Shown: one piece after another, positions 18,677 through 29,724 of the stretch
Layout of the letters: each line of letters begins with the position of its first letter
How positions within the stretch are numbered: the first letter of the stretch is position 1
From: Cognatundibacterium crateris
GTDB lineage: Bacteria; Pseudomonadota; Gammaproteobacteria; Burkholderiales; Burkholderiaceae_D
Length of the DNA stretch: 64,000 bases
NCBI RefSeq assembly: GCF_010078235.1
Contig: NZ_JAABOS010000002.1
Location: 186,001 to 250,000, forward strand
Reading direction: 5' to 3'
Translations under genes and position numbers: made by a program
Notes under the pieces: model-generated
The model's input: the letters and a program-made list of their open reading frames with translations, nothing else
The model's database searches: none
What the model was told of the DNA's origin: nothing

Positions 18677-19255
18677 ATGAAAACACGTCTGCAACGCACA
18701 TGGGCGCTGCCCGGCCTGAAGCTGGCTGGCGCACTGACGCTGGCCGTTTTGCTGAGCTCCTGCGCCAGCACCTATGATCCCGCGCTGTATGCGAAGGAAC
18801 AGCCGGTGCTGGACTTACAGCGCTACTTCAATGGTAAGCTGGATGCCTGGGGCATGTTTCAAAACCGCTCAGGTGAAATCGTGAAACGCTTTACCGTCGT
18901 CATGCAATGCGACTGGCAAGGTGATACCGGCACCCTGCATGAAGACTTCAGCTATTCCGATGGCAGCAAACAGACCCGCATCTGGACGCTGAAAAAAACC
19001 GGGCCTGGCCGCTTCACTGGTACTGCGCCTGACGTCGTGGGTGAAGCACAAGGCATCGTTTCCGGTAATACCCTGCACTGGAATTATGTGCTGGCCTTGC
19101 CGGTGGATGGACGCATCATCAACGTCGACTTCGATGATCTGATGGTACAGATGGACGACAAAGTGATGCTGAACCGCGCACAAATGAGTAAATTCGGTGT
19201 GCATCTGGGCAGCGTGACCCTGTCCTTCACTAAACGCGACGGACCACGGCCATGA
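18677..19255 (+). CDS. DUF3833 family lipoprotein
   Basis: A 192-aa lipoprotein. The signal sequence ends in the lipobox LLSSC (Cys at about residue 29), so the mature protein is probably anchored in a membrane facing the periplasm. The DUF3833 region includes YFNGKLDAWGMFQNRSGEI and WNYVLALPVDG. Function is unknown, but it is a standard member of this lipid operon. The stop overlaps the SDR start by 4 bp. Confidence 0.85.
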   Translation: MKTRLQRTWALPGLKLAGALTLAVLLSSCASTYDPALYAKEQPVLDLQRYFNGKLDAWGMFQNRSGEIVKRFTVVMQCDWQGDTGTLHEDFSYSDGSKQTRIWTLKKTGPGRFTGTAPDVVGEAQGIVSGNTLHWNYVLALPVDGRIINVDFDDLMVQMDDKVMLNRAQMSKFGVHLGSVTLSFTKRDGPRP

Positions 19256-20019
19256 ACCCGCGCATCCACGACTGGCAGGGAAAACGCATCTGGATTATCG
19301 GTGCCTCGACCGGTATCGGTGCTGAAACCGCACGCCTGTTGCTGCAGCGTGGCGCACGGGTGGCGCTGTCGGCACGTAATGAGTCAGCATTGCAACAGCT
19401 GGCGGCACCATTTTCCGCTGCCTGCGTGGCACCGCTGGACATCACCGATGCAGCCAGTGTCAGCGCGGTACATGCTCGCCTGATGCAACAGTGGCAGGGC
19501 ATCGATCTGGTGCTGGTCGTGGCCGGTGCCTACAATGAAATGCGGGCAGACAGTTTTGACCTGGATGCGGCTAACCGCATCCTCGATATCAACATCCGTG
19601 GTGTTTATCATTGCCTCGATGTGGTGCTGCCTGAGCTGCTCAGACAGCAATCAGGCGGCATAGGCATAGTTGGCTCTGTAGCCGGTCTGTCAGGCCTGCC
19701 TAAGGCGCTGGCCTATGGTCCGAGCAAGGCGGCGGTGATCAATTTATGTGAGTCCCTGTTTCTGGATTTGCGTCCGAAAAATATCGCGGTGTATATGATT
19801 AATCCGGGCTTTGTCGATACCCCACTGACCGCCAATAACGACTTTGCGATGCCAGCGCTGATGACTGCACCTCAGGCGGCCAGTGCGATTGTACAGGGCA
19901 TGGAGCGCGGTGATTTCCATATCCATTTTCCTCATCGTTTCACCAACTGGTTGCGGCTGGCACGTCTGCTGCCGTATCGTAGTTACTTTTATCTGGTGCA
20001 TAAAGTCACAGGACTTTAA
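19252..20019 (+). CDS. Short-chain dehydrogenase/reductase
   Basis: A classical SDR of 255 aa with the NAD(P) motif GASTGIG (about residues 17-23), the catalytic Ser in VGSVAGLSG and the YGPSK dyad (YxxxK). The substrate is unknown; the operon suggests a lipid-derived carbonyl. The start overlaps the DUF3833 stop by ATGA. The C-terminal about 40 residues, with WLRLARLLPYRSYFYLVHK, are hydrophobic and basic and could associate with the membrane. Confidence 0.87.
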   Translation: MNPRIHDWQGKRIWIIGASTGIGAETARLLLQRGARVALSARNESALQQLAAPFSAACVAPLDITDAASVSAVHARLMQQWQGIDLVLVVAGAYNEMRADSFDLDAANRILDINIRGVYHCLDVVLPELLRQQSGGIGIVGSVAGLSGLPKALAYGPSKAAVINLCESLFLDLRPKNIAVYMINPGFVDTPLTANNDFAMPALMTAPQAASAIVQGMERGDFHIHFPHRFTNWLRLARLLPYRSYFYLVHKVTGL

Positions 20020-20102
20020 GCAATGCGCAAATGTATCAGCACGCAGACCTGAGCGCTGATACAGTTTTGCGTCATCTCTGTCCATTTTTCCCGGAGTAGC
20101 AC

Positions 20103-20534
20103 ATGTCTTATCAGACCAGTCTGCATAACCTGGTACAGTTTTTTGAACACATCAGCCCGGCGACGGTCAGTCAGCTCGCCGTGATTTACAGTGCGGATGC
20201 GAGTTTCAAAGATCCCTTCAATGAAGTGCGTGGCCTGCCGGCCATCACGCGCATTTTTGAGCACATGTTTGTGCAAGTCGATCAGCCACGCTTTAAAGTC
20301 AGCAGCACGGTATTGCAAGACAATACTGCCTTTTTGTGCTGGGAATTCTATTTCCGCATGAAGCGTTTCGACCGCACAGAACAATGCATACGCGGTGCAA
20401 CTCACGTGCGCTTCAATGCACAGGGTCAGGTTGAAATGCATCGTGACTACTGGGATGCGGCCGAAGAACTGTATGAAAAATTGCCGGTTCTTGGTGGCCT
20501 GATGCGCCTGCTGAAAAAAGCGGCGAATCAGTAA
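20103..20534 (+). CDS. NTF2-like (SnoaL-type) protein
   Basis: A small cone-shaped NTF2-like protein of 143 aa. The N-terminal helix region and SFKDPFNEVRG are typical of the nuclear-transport-factor-2-like proteins in this operon, and the C-terminal HRDYWDAAEELYEKLP supports it. Family members bind hydrophobic ligands or act as isomerases. It follows the SDR by 83 bp with a CGGAG site and appears to be the last gene of the lipid operon. Confidence 0.78.
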   Translation: MSYQTSLHNLVQFFEHISPATVSQLAVIYSADASFKDPFNEVRGLPAITRIFEHMFVQVDQPRFKVSSTVLQDNTAFLCWEFYFRMKRFDRTEQCIRGATHVRFNAQGQVEMHRDYWDAAEELYEKLPVLGGLMRLLKKAANQ

Positions 20535-20723
20535 CTCCCTGCTCTTTCATCGTCTCTGCCCAGCCTGAGCTGAAAATCTTGCATGTATCCACGATTGCAA
20601 TTCTGGGTCAGCCTCGTTATGCTGCTTTGCAAATACGACACTGCGCAAGGCACACCTGAGGCTGCAATACGCTGCTGATGGTCTGTCTGTCCAGGCGCAG
20701 CCATTCCAACCAGGAGACATGCA

Positions 20724-22025
20724 ATGGCACTCAGCAGTACCACTCAGGCCGCACGGCCACTGAACCGACAGGATATGAAAACGCTGGCATTAGCTGCATT
20801 GGGCGGTGCGCTGGAATTTTACGACTTCATTATTTTCGTTTTTTTTACTGTCGTCATCGGCAAACTGTTTTTCCCACCTGATATGCCGGACTGGTTACGT
20901 CAGTTCCAGACTTTCGGTATTTTTGCAGCCGGCTATCTGGCGCGTCCGCTGGGTGGCATCATCATGGCCCACTTCGGTGATCTGCTGGGACGCAAAAAGA
21001 TGTTCACCCTGAGTATCATCCTGATGGCCTTACCCACCTTTGCCATGGGCCTGCTGCCGACCTATGCGACGATAGGCATCGCAGCGCCGCTGGCCTTGCT
21101 GGCTTTGCGCATTCTGCAGGGTGCTGCAATCGGCGGTGAAGTGCCGGGAGCCTGGGTGTTTGTGGCGGAGCATGTGCCGCGCCAGCATACCGGTTATGCC
21201 TGCGGCACCCTGACTGCCGGACTGACGGCCGGTATTTTGTTGGGCTCCATCGTAGCGACACTGATTAACACCAGCTATAGCCCGGCTGAGATCGAAGCCT
21301 GGGCCTGGCGTATTCCTTTCATCGTCGGCGGTGTGTTTGGTTTTATCGCGATGTATCTGCGCCGCTGGCTGCATGAAACGCCGGTGTTCAAAGAACTGCA
21401 AGAGAAAAAAGCACTGGCTGCAGAATTCCCGCTCAAAACCGTACTCAGGGATCATAAAAGCGCAGTCGTCTTATCGATGTTACTGACCTGGCTGTTATCA
21501 GCGGCGATTGTGGTAGTGATACTGATGACACCGGCCTATCTGCAAAAGCAGCTGGGACTGGCACCGGCCGTGACCTTGCAGGCGAATTCTCTGGCAACGA
21601 TAGCACTCACCCTGGGTTGCATACTGGCGGGACGGCTGATCGATAAAATTGGCGGCGGCTGGACCTTTATTCTGGGCAGCAGTCTGCTTGGCACGGTGAT
21701 TTACTATTTCTACAGCACGGTATTGCAAGACCCGTCCACGCTGTACGGCGCCTATGCACTGGCTGGTTTTTCAGTTGGTCTGGTCGGTGCGGTGCCCTAT
21801 GTGATGGTGAATGCTTTTCCGGCTACCGTGCGTTTTACCGGACTGTCATTTTCGTATAACGTGGCGTATGCGATCTTCGGTGGTCTGACGCCGATGATGG
21901 TCTCGCTGTGGCTGAAAACCGAGAAATTTGCTCCCGCTTATTATGTGTGCAGCTTAAGCGTGCTGGGTTTCCTGATCGGTGTATATCTGCTGATACGCGA
22001 TAAAAAAGCAGCAGCCAATACCTGA
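20724..22025 (+). CDS. MFS transporter of the metabolite:H+ symporter type
   Basis: A 433-aa major facilitator protein with about 12 membrane helices. The first-helix motif GGALEFYDF and the loop GDLLGRKKMF place it in the MHS group (ProP, KgtP and citrate carriers). The substrate cannot be read from the sequence. It lies 189 bp after the lipid operon, so it probably has its own promoter. A strong terminator follows. Confidence 0.85.
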   Translation: MALSSTTQAARPLNRQDMKTLALAALGGALEFYDFIIFVFFTVVIGKLFFPPDMPDWLRQFQTFGIFAAGYLARPLGGIIMAHFGDLLGRKKMFTLSIILMALPTFAMGLLPTYATIGIAAPLALLALRILQGAAIGGEVPGAWVFVAEHVPRQHTGYACGTLTAGLTAGILLGSIVATLINTSYSPAEIEAWAWRIPFIVGGVFGFIAMYLRRWLHETPVFKELQEKKALAAEFPLKTVLRDHKSAVVLSMLLTWLLSAAIVVVILMTPAYLQKQLGLAPAVTLQANSLATIALTLGCILAGRLIDKIGGGWTFILGSSLLGTVIYYFYSTVLQDPSTLYGAYALAGFSVGLVGAVPYVMVNAFPATVRFTGLSFSYNVAYAIFGGLTPMMVSLWLKTEKFAPAYYVCSLSVLGFLIGVYLLIRDKKAAANT

Positions 22026-22063
22026 GTAAGGGTACGCAGTCAGGACAGTAAAAATCCGGCATG

Positions 22064-22097
22064 AAAAAAGGGAGCGCTGTTGCGCTCCCTTTTTTTT
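22064..22097. terminator. Bidirectional intrinsic terminator (MFS / fadH)
   Basis: The stem GGGAGCGC with GCGCTCCC and a TGTT loop is flanked by six A on the left and eight T on the right. It serves the convergent MFS and fadH genes. Confidence 0.93.
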
Positions 22098-22126
22098 ACG
22101 GGTTTCGCGGATGATGGATGCTAGAC

Positions 22127-24454
<2,328 letters not shown>

Positions 24455-25006
24455 ATGTCATTACAACACGCCCTGCTGACCTCGATCATAGAAAAGCCCT
24501 GCTCAGGTTATGAGCTGGCGCGTCGCTTTGATAAGTCGATAGGCTATTTCTGGCATGCCACCCATCAGCAGATTTACCGTGAGCTGGCACGGATGGAGCA
24601 GCAGGGCTGGGTCTTGTCCAGTGAAGTCGAAGGAGGCCGCTCCGGTAAAAAGCAGTTTGATGTGCTGCCAGCCGGACGTGCTGAGTTACAACGCTGGGCT
24701 GCTGAGAGCAGTGCGCCGCTGCGTCTGCGTGATGAACTGATGCTGAAACTCAGGGCGGATGCGGCGATAGGGCCGCTGGGCATGGTGGAAGAGCTGGAAA
24801 AACGACTGCAATTGCACGAGCAGGAATTGGCGACTTACCGCGCTATTGAGCAACGCGATTTCAGCGTGACCGAAACCTCGCGCGAAACGCAGATCCATTA
24901 TCTGATACTGAAAGCCGGTATCGCCTATGAAGAAGGACGCATCGCCTGGACTAAAGAGGCCTTGCAGACTTTGCAGCAGCTAGCTCAAGCTACTAATAAA
25001 ATTTAG
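24455..25006 (+). CDS. PadR family transcriptional regulator
   Basis: A PadR regulator of 183 aa. The N-terminal winged helix (HALLTSIIEKPCSGYELARR, residues 5-24) and WHATHQQIYRELARMEQQGW are diagnostic. The C-terminal Vir_act_alpha_C-type coiled coil is rich in Leu, Glu and Gln, for dimerisation. The inducing ligand is unknown. It is divergent from fadH, and its 3' end overlaps the convergent binding-protein gene by 14 bp. Confidence 0.9.
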   Translation: MSLQHALLTSIIEKPCSGYELARRFDKSIGYFWHATHQQIYRELARMEQQGWVLSSEVEGGRSGKKQFDVLPAGRAELQRWAAESSAPLRLRDELMLKLRADAAIGPLGMVEELEKRLQLHEQELATYRAIEQRDFSVTETSRETQIHYLILKAGIAYEEGRIAWTKEALQTLQQLAQATNKI

Positions 25007-25808
25007 CCATCAGTTTCGGCAACTCGCCACTCTCGGTACCGCGCCGTATCACTTCATTGAGCCGGGCTAATTCTTCCTGATACTGGCCGTGGGCGACTGC
25101 AAAATGCACAGTGTCATAGAAGACGGGCTTACGCGAGACATAAAAACGCTTGCCCTTCAGTTCCGGTTCATTGAAACCCGGGATCAGTTTATTGTTCAGA
25201 TAATCCTCGACCTGCGCCGCAGTATTCAGCTGACGCACTGGCCACAGCATCAGATCACTGCGTTTATTCATGAGCTTTTTGAAGCGTGCACCAGATGAAG
25301 CTGTATCCTCCTGCACCGTAAAAACCACATTCCTGGCTTTTTCAAAATCCATCCCATGACTGAAACCCCGGCCTATGCTCACCGTTTTTCCTCGTAAGTC
25401 TTCCAGCGTACGGAAATTCTGACGTGGTTCACCATAGGTGATAGCCCAGATTTTCTCACTCACGACAGGCTGGGAAAACTGAAAATATTTAAGCCGCTCC
25501 GGTGATTTTGACAGTCCGAATACGATGCCTTCACCATTGCGCCCCATCATCTGCGCCCGGTTCCAGGGCAACATACGCCAGTCAAGGCGCAGACCGGATT
25601 CGCGCTCGAAATAGATGAGGATTTTTTCCAGATCTTTATCGATGGATAACTGCCGTCCATGGATGTCCAGGTTTTCCTGCAAAAACAGTGGCACCGGCTT
25701 AGTTTGCGCGTGGGCTGCACTGCTGATACCTGACAAGAGTACAAACAACAGCACAAGCACTGGCAACAGAATGGGACTCAACAGAGGCGGTATCAGTCTG
25801 ATTTTCAT
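24993..25808 (-). CDS. Family 3-like periplasmic substrate-binding protein
   Basis: A secreted protein of 271 aa with a long hydrophobic signal peptide (about 35 residues, ending SSAAHAQ). It has a type 2 periplasmic-binding fold of the SBP_bac_3 kind, with segments FGLSKSPERLKYFQFSQPVVSE and LEDLRGKTVSIGRGFSHG. No permease or ATPase gene is nearby. Orphan proteins of this type may be sensors or have lost their transporter. The ligand is unknown. It is transcribed convergently to padR. Confidence 0.75.
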   Translation of the reverse strand: MKIRLIPPLLSPILLPVLVLLFVLLSGISSAAHAQTKPVPLFLQENLDIHGRQLSIDKDLEKILIYFERESGLRLDWRMLPWNRAQMMGRNGEGIVFGLSKSPERLKYFQFSQPVVSEKIWAITYGEPRQNFRTLEDLRGKTVSIGRGFSHGMDFEKARNVVFTVQEDTASSGARFKKLMNKRSDLMLWPVRQLNTAAQVEDYLNNKLIPGFNEPELKGKRFYVSRKPVFYDTVHFAVAHGQYQEELARLNEVIRRGTESGELPKLMAKFY

Positions 25809-25953
25809 TGTTCATCTAGGTGTTGATTAAGCCCGGCAATACTTCAATACCGTCATACGGTGCATGAAAATACCTTATTTACGCAGATTCACCAAATCTC
25901 ATCCCAGGACTAGGCGTGCTGGACGTACCACAGCTGGCAATCAGAAGATAGGT

Positions 25954-26057
25954 TAGGACTTACGCAAAATTGTCCCGGCAAGGCTTGGCGACGCAGGCAG
26001 TACACATAGTACGACAAGAAGCCATAACGCCGCTGGGGCGGTTTTGCGTAAGTCCTA
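25954..26057. repeat. MITE-like inverted-repeat element, copy C
   Basis: A 104-bp element with terminal inverted repeats TAGGACTTACGCAAAA and TTTTGCGTAAGTCCTA (16 bp, perfect). It is identical at 100 of 104 positions to the reverse complement of 44370-44473. There is no coding capacity. It lies 57 bp upstream of the sigma-factor start, inside the probable promoter region. Confidence 0.9.
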
Positions 26058-26114
26058 TAGGGATGAAGTGTGAAGTCCTATACAATAGCCATTTTACCAA
26101 TCTGCTCACACGCT

Positions 26115-26666
26115 ATGCAGGACTTTGCCACGGTATTCCAACAAGCACGTCTGGGCGATCCTGACGCGACCGGGCGCCTGATGCAAATGATCTATCCCGA
26201 CTTGCGTCAGCTCGCGAAATCCCGTCTGCGCCACAGCGGTCATCTGACCTTGCTCAACACCACAGAACTGGTCGCTGAGTTATGGCTGCGTTTACAGAAT
26301 CTGCAGCAATTACCTGGTTCACAGCGCTATTTTTTCCTGGCCTATGCCGCCAAAGCAATGCGAACGATAGTCATCGATTATGTACGCAAACGCCAGGCGC
26401 AGCGGCATGGTGGTGGCGTAGATCATATTTCGCTCGATGAAGAACTGCTCATCAGTCATCCCGACACCTCTGAACTGTTGCGTGTCCATGAAGCCTTGAC
26501 TGAGCTGGAGCAACTGGAGCCGCGGCTGGCTCAACTGGTTGAATTGCGCTATTTCGCCGGTCTCACTGAAGAAGAAGCGGCTGAATTCCTTGGCGTCGCC
26601 CGACGTACTGTGCAACGTGACTGGCTGAAAGCGCGCGCCTGGCTGTATGAAGCTTTGCGCCGCTAA
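26115..26666 (+). CDS. ECF sigma factor paired with Ser/Thr kinase (ECF43-like)
   Basis: An ECF-type sigma factor of 183 aa. Region 2 covers about residues 20-95 (DYVRKRQAQRHGGG at the 2.4 end), and region 4 has an HTH in LTEEEAAEFLGVARRTVQRD. In region 2.2 the acidic DAED-type motif of ordinary ECFs, which contacts the RNA polymerase beta-prime subunit, is replaced by NTTE (residues 48-51). This matches the ECF group that is activated by phosphorylation of a threonine there by a partner kinase, as described for Vibrio EcfP/PknT. The kinase gene follows. ATG 26115 fits the family; a GTG at 26070 would add 15 residues. Confidence 0.87.
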   Translation: MQDFATVFQQARLGDPDATGRLMQMIYPDLRQLAKSRLRHSGHLTLLNTTELVAELWLRLQNLQQLPGSQRYFFLAYAAKAMRTIVIDYVRKRQAQRHGGGVDHISLDEELLISHPDTSELLRVHEALTELEQLEPRLAQLVELRYFAGLTEEEAAEFLGVARRTVQRDWLKARAWLYEALRR

Positions 26667-26801
26667 GCCATCTGTCCAAACTGTTAGCCCATCTTCGTCG
26701 CCCATCCTCTTTTTTTTCACGCGATGGCGCTTTTTTGCCGGTCAGTGCGTTATGAGCCATATGCAAATCCAGACACAACGGAAACTAAGCGGAGTTCAGC
26801 C

Positions 26802-29651
26802 TTGAGCACCCACACGCAAGACTGGCACATCCTCTCTGCCCTGCTCGATGAGCTGCTAGACCTTACTGCGGATCAGCAGCAGCACTTCCTGCAAAATCTG
26901 CCGCCGCAACAGCAGCACCTGCGCGCGCGTCTGCACAGCCTGGCACAGGCGCACTGGCAAGCGGAGCAAGAAGATTTCATGTCGACGATTCCCAAAATCA
27001 CGCTAACCGATAGCGGACACATGAGCCTGAGCCGCGACTACCAGCCTGACAGCCAGATCGGTCCCTGGCGCCTGCTGCGCAAACTCGGTGAGGGTGGCAT
27101 GGCGAGCGTCTGGCTGGCAGTCAAAGACGGTGAATTCCGGCGTGAGGTCGCCTTAAAACTACCGCATGCCGATACGCTGTCAGAACGGGTATTGCAGCGC
27201 TTTGCACGCGAACGTGACATCCTGGCGCAACTGGTGCATCCGCATATTGCACGTCTGTACGATGCCGGTATGGATAGCGCTCAGCAAAGCTGGCTTGCAC
27301 TGGAATATGTCGCAGGCATGCATATCGACGATTGGTGTCACAGCCAGGGGCTGGATACTGCTGCGCGGGTCAGGATGATGGTGCAGGCTTGCTCCGCCGT
27401 GCAGTACGCTCACTCACGTCTGGTGGTACACCGCGATCTGAAACCCTCCAATATTCTGGTCACCAGCGAAGGGTATGTACGTCTGCTGGATTTTGGGATT
27501 GCCCATATTTTGCAGGCAGATCAAAGCGACGAACCACAGGCACTGACAGGCATCAAGGCATTTCAGGGCAAGCCTGTGACCTGGCGCTATGCGGCACCGG
27601 AACAGCTGCGCGGCGAAGAAATCGGCATTACCACCGATGTGTACGCACTCGGTGTGGTGCTCTACGAACTGCTGACTGGTCAGAGTCCATATCAGCCGGA
27701 AGACCGTTCACGGCACGCGCTCGAGCATGCCATTTTGCAGCAGCCAGCTGCGCCTGCCTCCAGCCGTGCGAATGACCGTAAGCTGCGTCAGGAATTGCAG
27801 GGTGATCTGGATGCCATCCTGCACAAAGCGCTGCAAAAATCGCCTGAGCTGCGCTATCCGACTGCCCATGCGCTGGCCAGTGATTTGCGCCGCTATCTGA
27901 ACCGGGAACCCGTCAGTGCGCGGCCTGACAGTTTCTGGTATCGCAGCAGTTGTTTCGTGCAGCGTTATCGTGCGCTGACTGCATTGAGCGTGTTGCTGCT
28001 CAGTGTGGTACTCAGTACCAGCGCCATCGCTGTCTATCAGGCGAATAAGGCACGTCAGGAGGCGGACCGCTCGCAAGCGATGTACCAATTCGTGCTGCGT
28101 ATTTTTAATCCTGAACAAAAACCTGACCCTGACTTAGCCAGGCGCGATCTGAGCCTGAAAGATCTGGTCGCGACCGGCATACAAAACGCCGTCAGGGATT
28201 TTTCTTCACTGCCTACCGAAAGTAGCAAGCTGACCCATGATCTGGGCCAACTGGCCATACAACTGGGCCTGAGCGATGCGGCCAGTACCTTATATGAGCA
28301 TAATCTGGCGCTGGCAAAACAGGTTTATGGTGAACAGAGCAGCGAGTATGCACATGCGCTGATCGATAGCGTGGACTGGCTGGCCAGTGTCGGTCAGCAT
28401 CAGCGTGCATGTCAGCAAACCTCGCAGGCGCTGGCTATATACCGGCATGCTGCGGCCAGCCGCGATCAGCTGACCCAGGCCCACAGAAAGGCCGGACAAT
28501 GCGCGAGCAAATTATATGCAGCGAATGACCCACGGATTTTCCAGCATCTGGAGCAGGCAATCACGCTGGCACGGAATAGCGCAAACCGGAACGAGCTGGG
28601 CTATGCACTGGTCAGTATGGCGATGGCCTATCTGAATTCTGACCAGACCGACAAGGCGCTGGCCGCGTATCAGGAAGCCTTGCAAGTCAGGCTGCAGGAA
28701 TTCGGTGAAAATAACTGGCAAACCGCAGAAGCGCGTCAAGGCGTGGCGATCTGCCTCGACAAGCTGGGGCGCCCGGCCGAATCCAGCCAGGTCGCGATCC
28801 AGGCCATGCACAATATGGAGCAGGTCTGGGGCATACATCATTACCGGGTTTCAGAAGCCAGACTGTATATCGCCAATGTACTGGCCGACTCGACACAAAG
28901 ACCCGAGGCTTTGCAACAGGCGCGCACCGCCTATGACATCGTGCTATTGCCGGAATGGAGCACCCAAAAACCCGATTATCTGGAAAGCGCACAGGTCGGG
29001 TACCTGCGCATCTTACTCAGAACCGGCGAGCTGCCGCAAATGCTGCAAGTCTGTCGCAGCATGGATATGCAGGCAGCCATCAGTTATCCACGGCTGCGTT
29101 TAATGGCCGCCGATCACTGTGGCATCGCATCCGCCATACAAGGTGACACTGAACTCGCGCAACAAGATCTGCGCCGCAGTCAGCAATTGCACGAACAGTA
29201 CTGGCCACTTCAGCGGAAACGTGCGCTCGGTGCGCTGTTGGTGCAGGGTCAACTCGCAACACGTAAGCAGGAGTTTGCATTGGCCGCTCAACTCTATCGT
29301 CAAAGCATCAGCTATGCGAACAACCGCGCTGACTATTCGCGCAGTCTGGCCTGGCGTGAACTGGCACGTCTGCCCGTCAGCAAAACAGATGAAGACTTAC
29401 GCCTGATTCAGGCTGAGTATCTGGATTTGCAAACACCACAGCAAGCTGCCTACTGGCGCGGTCAAAGTGTGAATCTGCAAGAAGCCTTGGGATGGATTTA
29501 TCTGCAGCGTGCGCAATATCCACAAGCCATCGCTGCCTTCCGGCTGGCATTACAAATGCGCGCGAGTATGGATGACCCTGCCACCAGCATCTGGCAACAG
29601 CAAACACGTGCAGCTTTGCAGCAGGCACAGGAAAAAAATCGCAAGCTGTGA
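26802..29651 (+). CDS. Membrane Ser/Thr protein kinase with TPR sensor domain
   Basis: A Hanks-type kinase of about 949 aa. A leader of about 90 residues precedes the kinase domain, which has the ATP loop GEGGMASVW, lysine in VALKLP, HRDLKPSN, LLDFGIA and AAPEQL, so it should be active. One membrane helix (ALSVLLLSVVLSTSAIAVY) follows. About 500 residues of tetratricopeptide-like repeats lie C-terminal, probably in the periplasm. This layout is usual for kinases encoded beside ECF43-type sigma factors. I chose TTG 26802, with GCGGAG upstream; ATG 26724 would add 26 residues without a ribosome-binding site. It probably phosphorylates the sigma factor encoded just upstream. Confidence 0.88.
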   Translation: MSTHTQDWHILSALLDELLDLTADQQQHFLQNLPPQQQHLRARLHSLAQAHWQAEQEDFMSTIPKITLTDSGHMSLSRDYQPDSQIGPWRLLRKLGEGGMASVWLAVKDGEFRREVALKLPHADTLSERVLQRFARERDILAQLVHPHIARLYDAGMDSAQQSWLALEYVAGMHIDDWCHSQGLDTAARVRMMVQACSAVQYAHSRLVVHRDLKPSNILVTSEGYVRLLDFGIAHILQADQSDEPQALTGIKAFQGKPVTWRYAAPEQLRGEEIGITTDVYALGVVLYELLTGQSPYQPEDRSRHALEHAILQQPAAPASSRANDRKLRQELQGDLDAILHKALQKSPELRYPTAHALASDLRRYLNREPVSARPDSFWYRSSCFVQRYRALTALSVLLLSVVLSTSAIAVYQANKARQEADRSQAMYQFVLRIFNPEQKPDPDLARRDLSLKDLVATGIQNAVRDFSSLPTESSKLTHDLGQLAIQLGLSDAASTLYEHNLALAKQVYGEQSSEYAHALIDSVDWLASVGQHQRACQQTSQALAIYRHAAASRDQLTQAHRKAGQCASKLYAANDPRIFQHLEQAITLARNSANRNELGYALVSMAMAYLNSDQTDKALAAYQEALQVRLQEFGENNWQTAEARQGVAICLDKLGRPAESSQVAIQAMHNMEQVWGIHHYRVSEARLYIANVLADSTQRPEALQQARTAYDIVLLPEWSTQKPDYLESAQVGYLRILLRTGELPQMLQVCRSMDMQAAISYPRLRLMAADHCGIASAIQGDTELAQQDLRRSQQLHEQYWPLQRKRALGALLVQGQLATRKQEFALAAQLYRQSISYANNRADYSRSLAWRELARLPVSKTDEDLRLIQAEYLDLQTPQQAAYWRGQSVNLQEALGWIYLQRAQYPQAIAAFRLALQMRASMDDPATSIWQQQTRAALQQAQEKNRKL

Positions 29652-29724
29652 CGCTTTTTTTCTTACAACGCCGTCTTAGCGAATGAAGACCCATTATTTC
29701 TGATTCATTCACAACGAGGACAGT

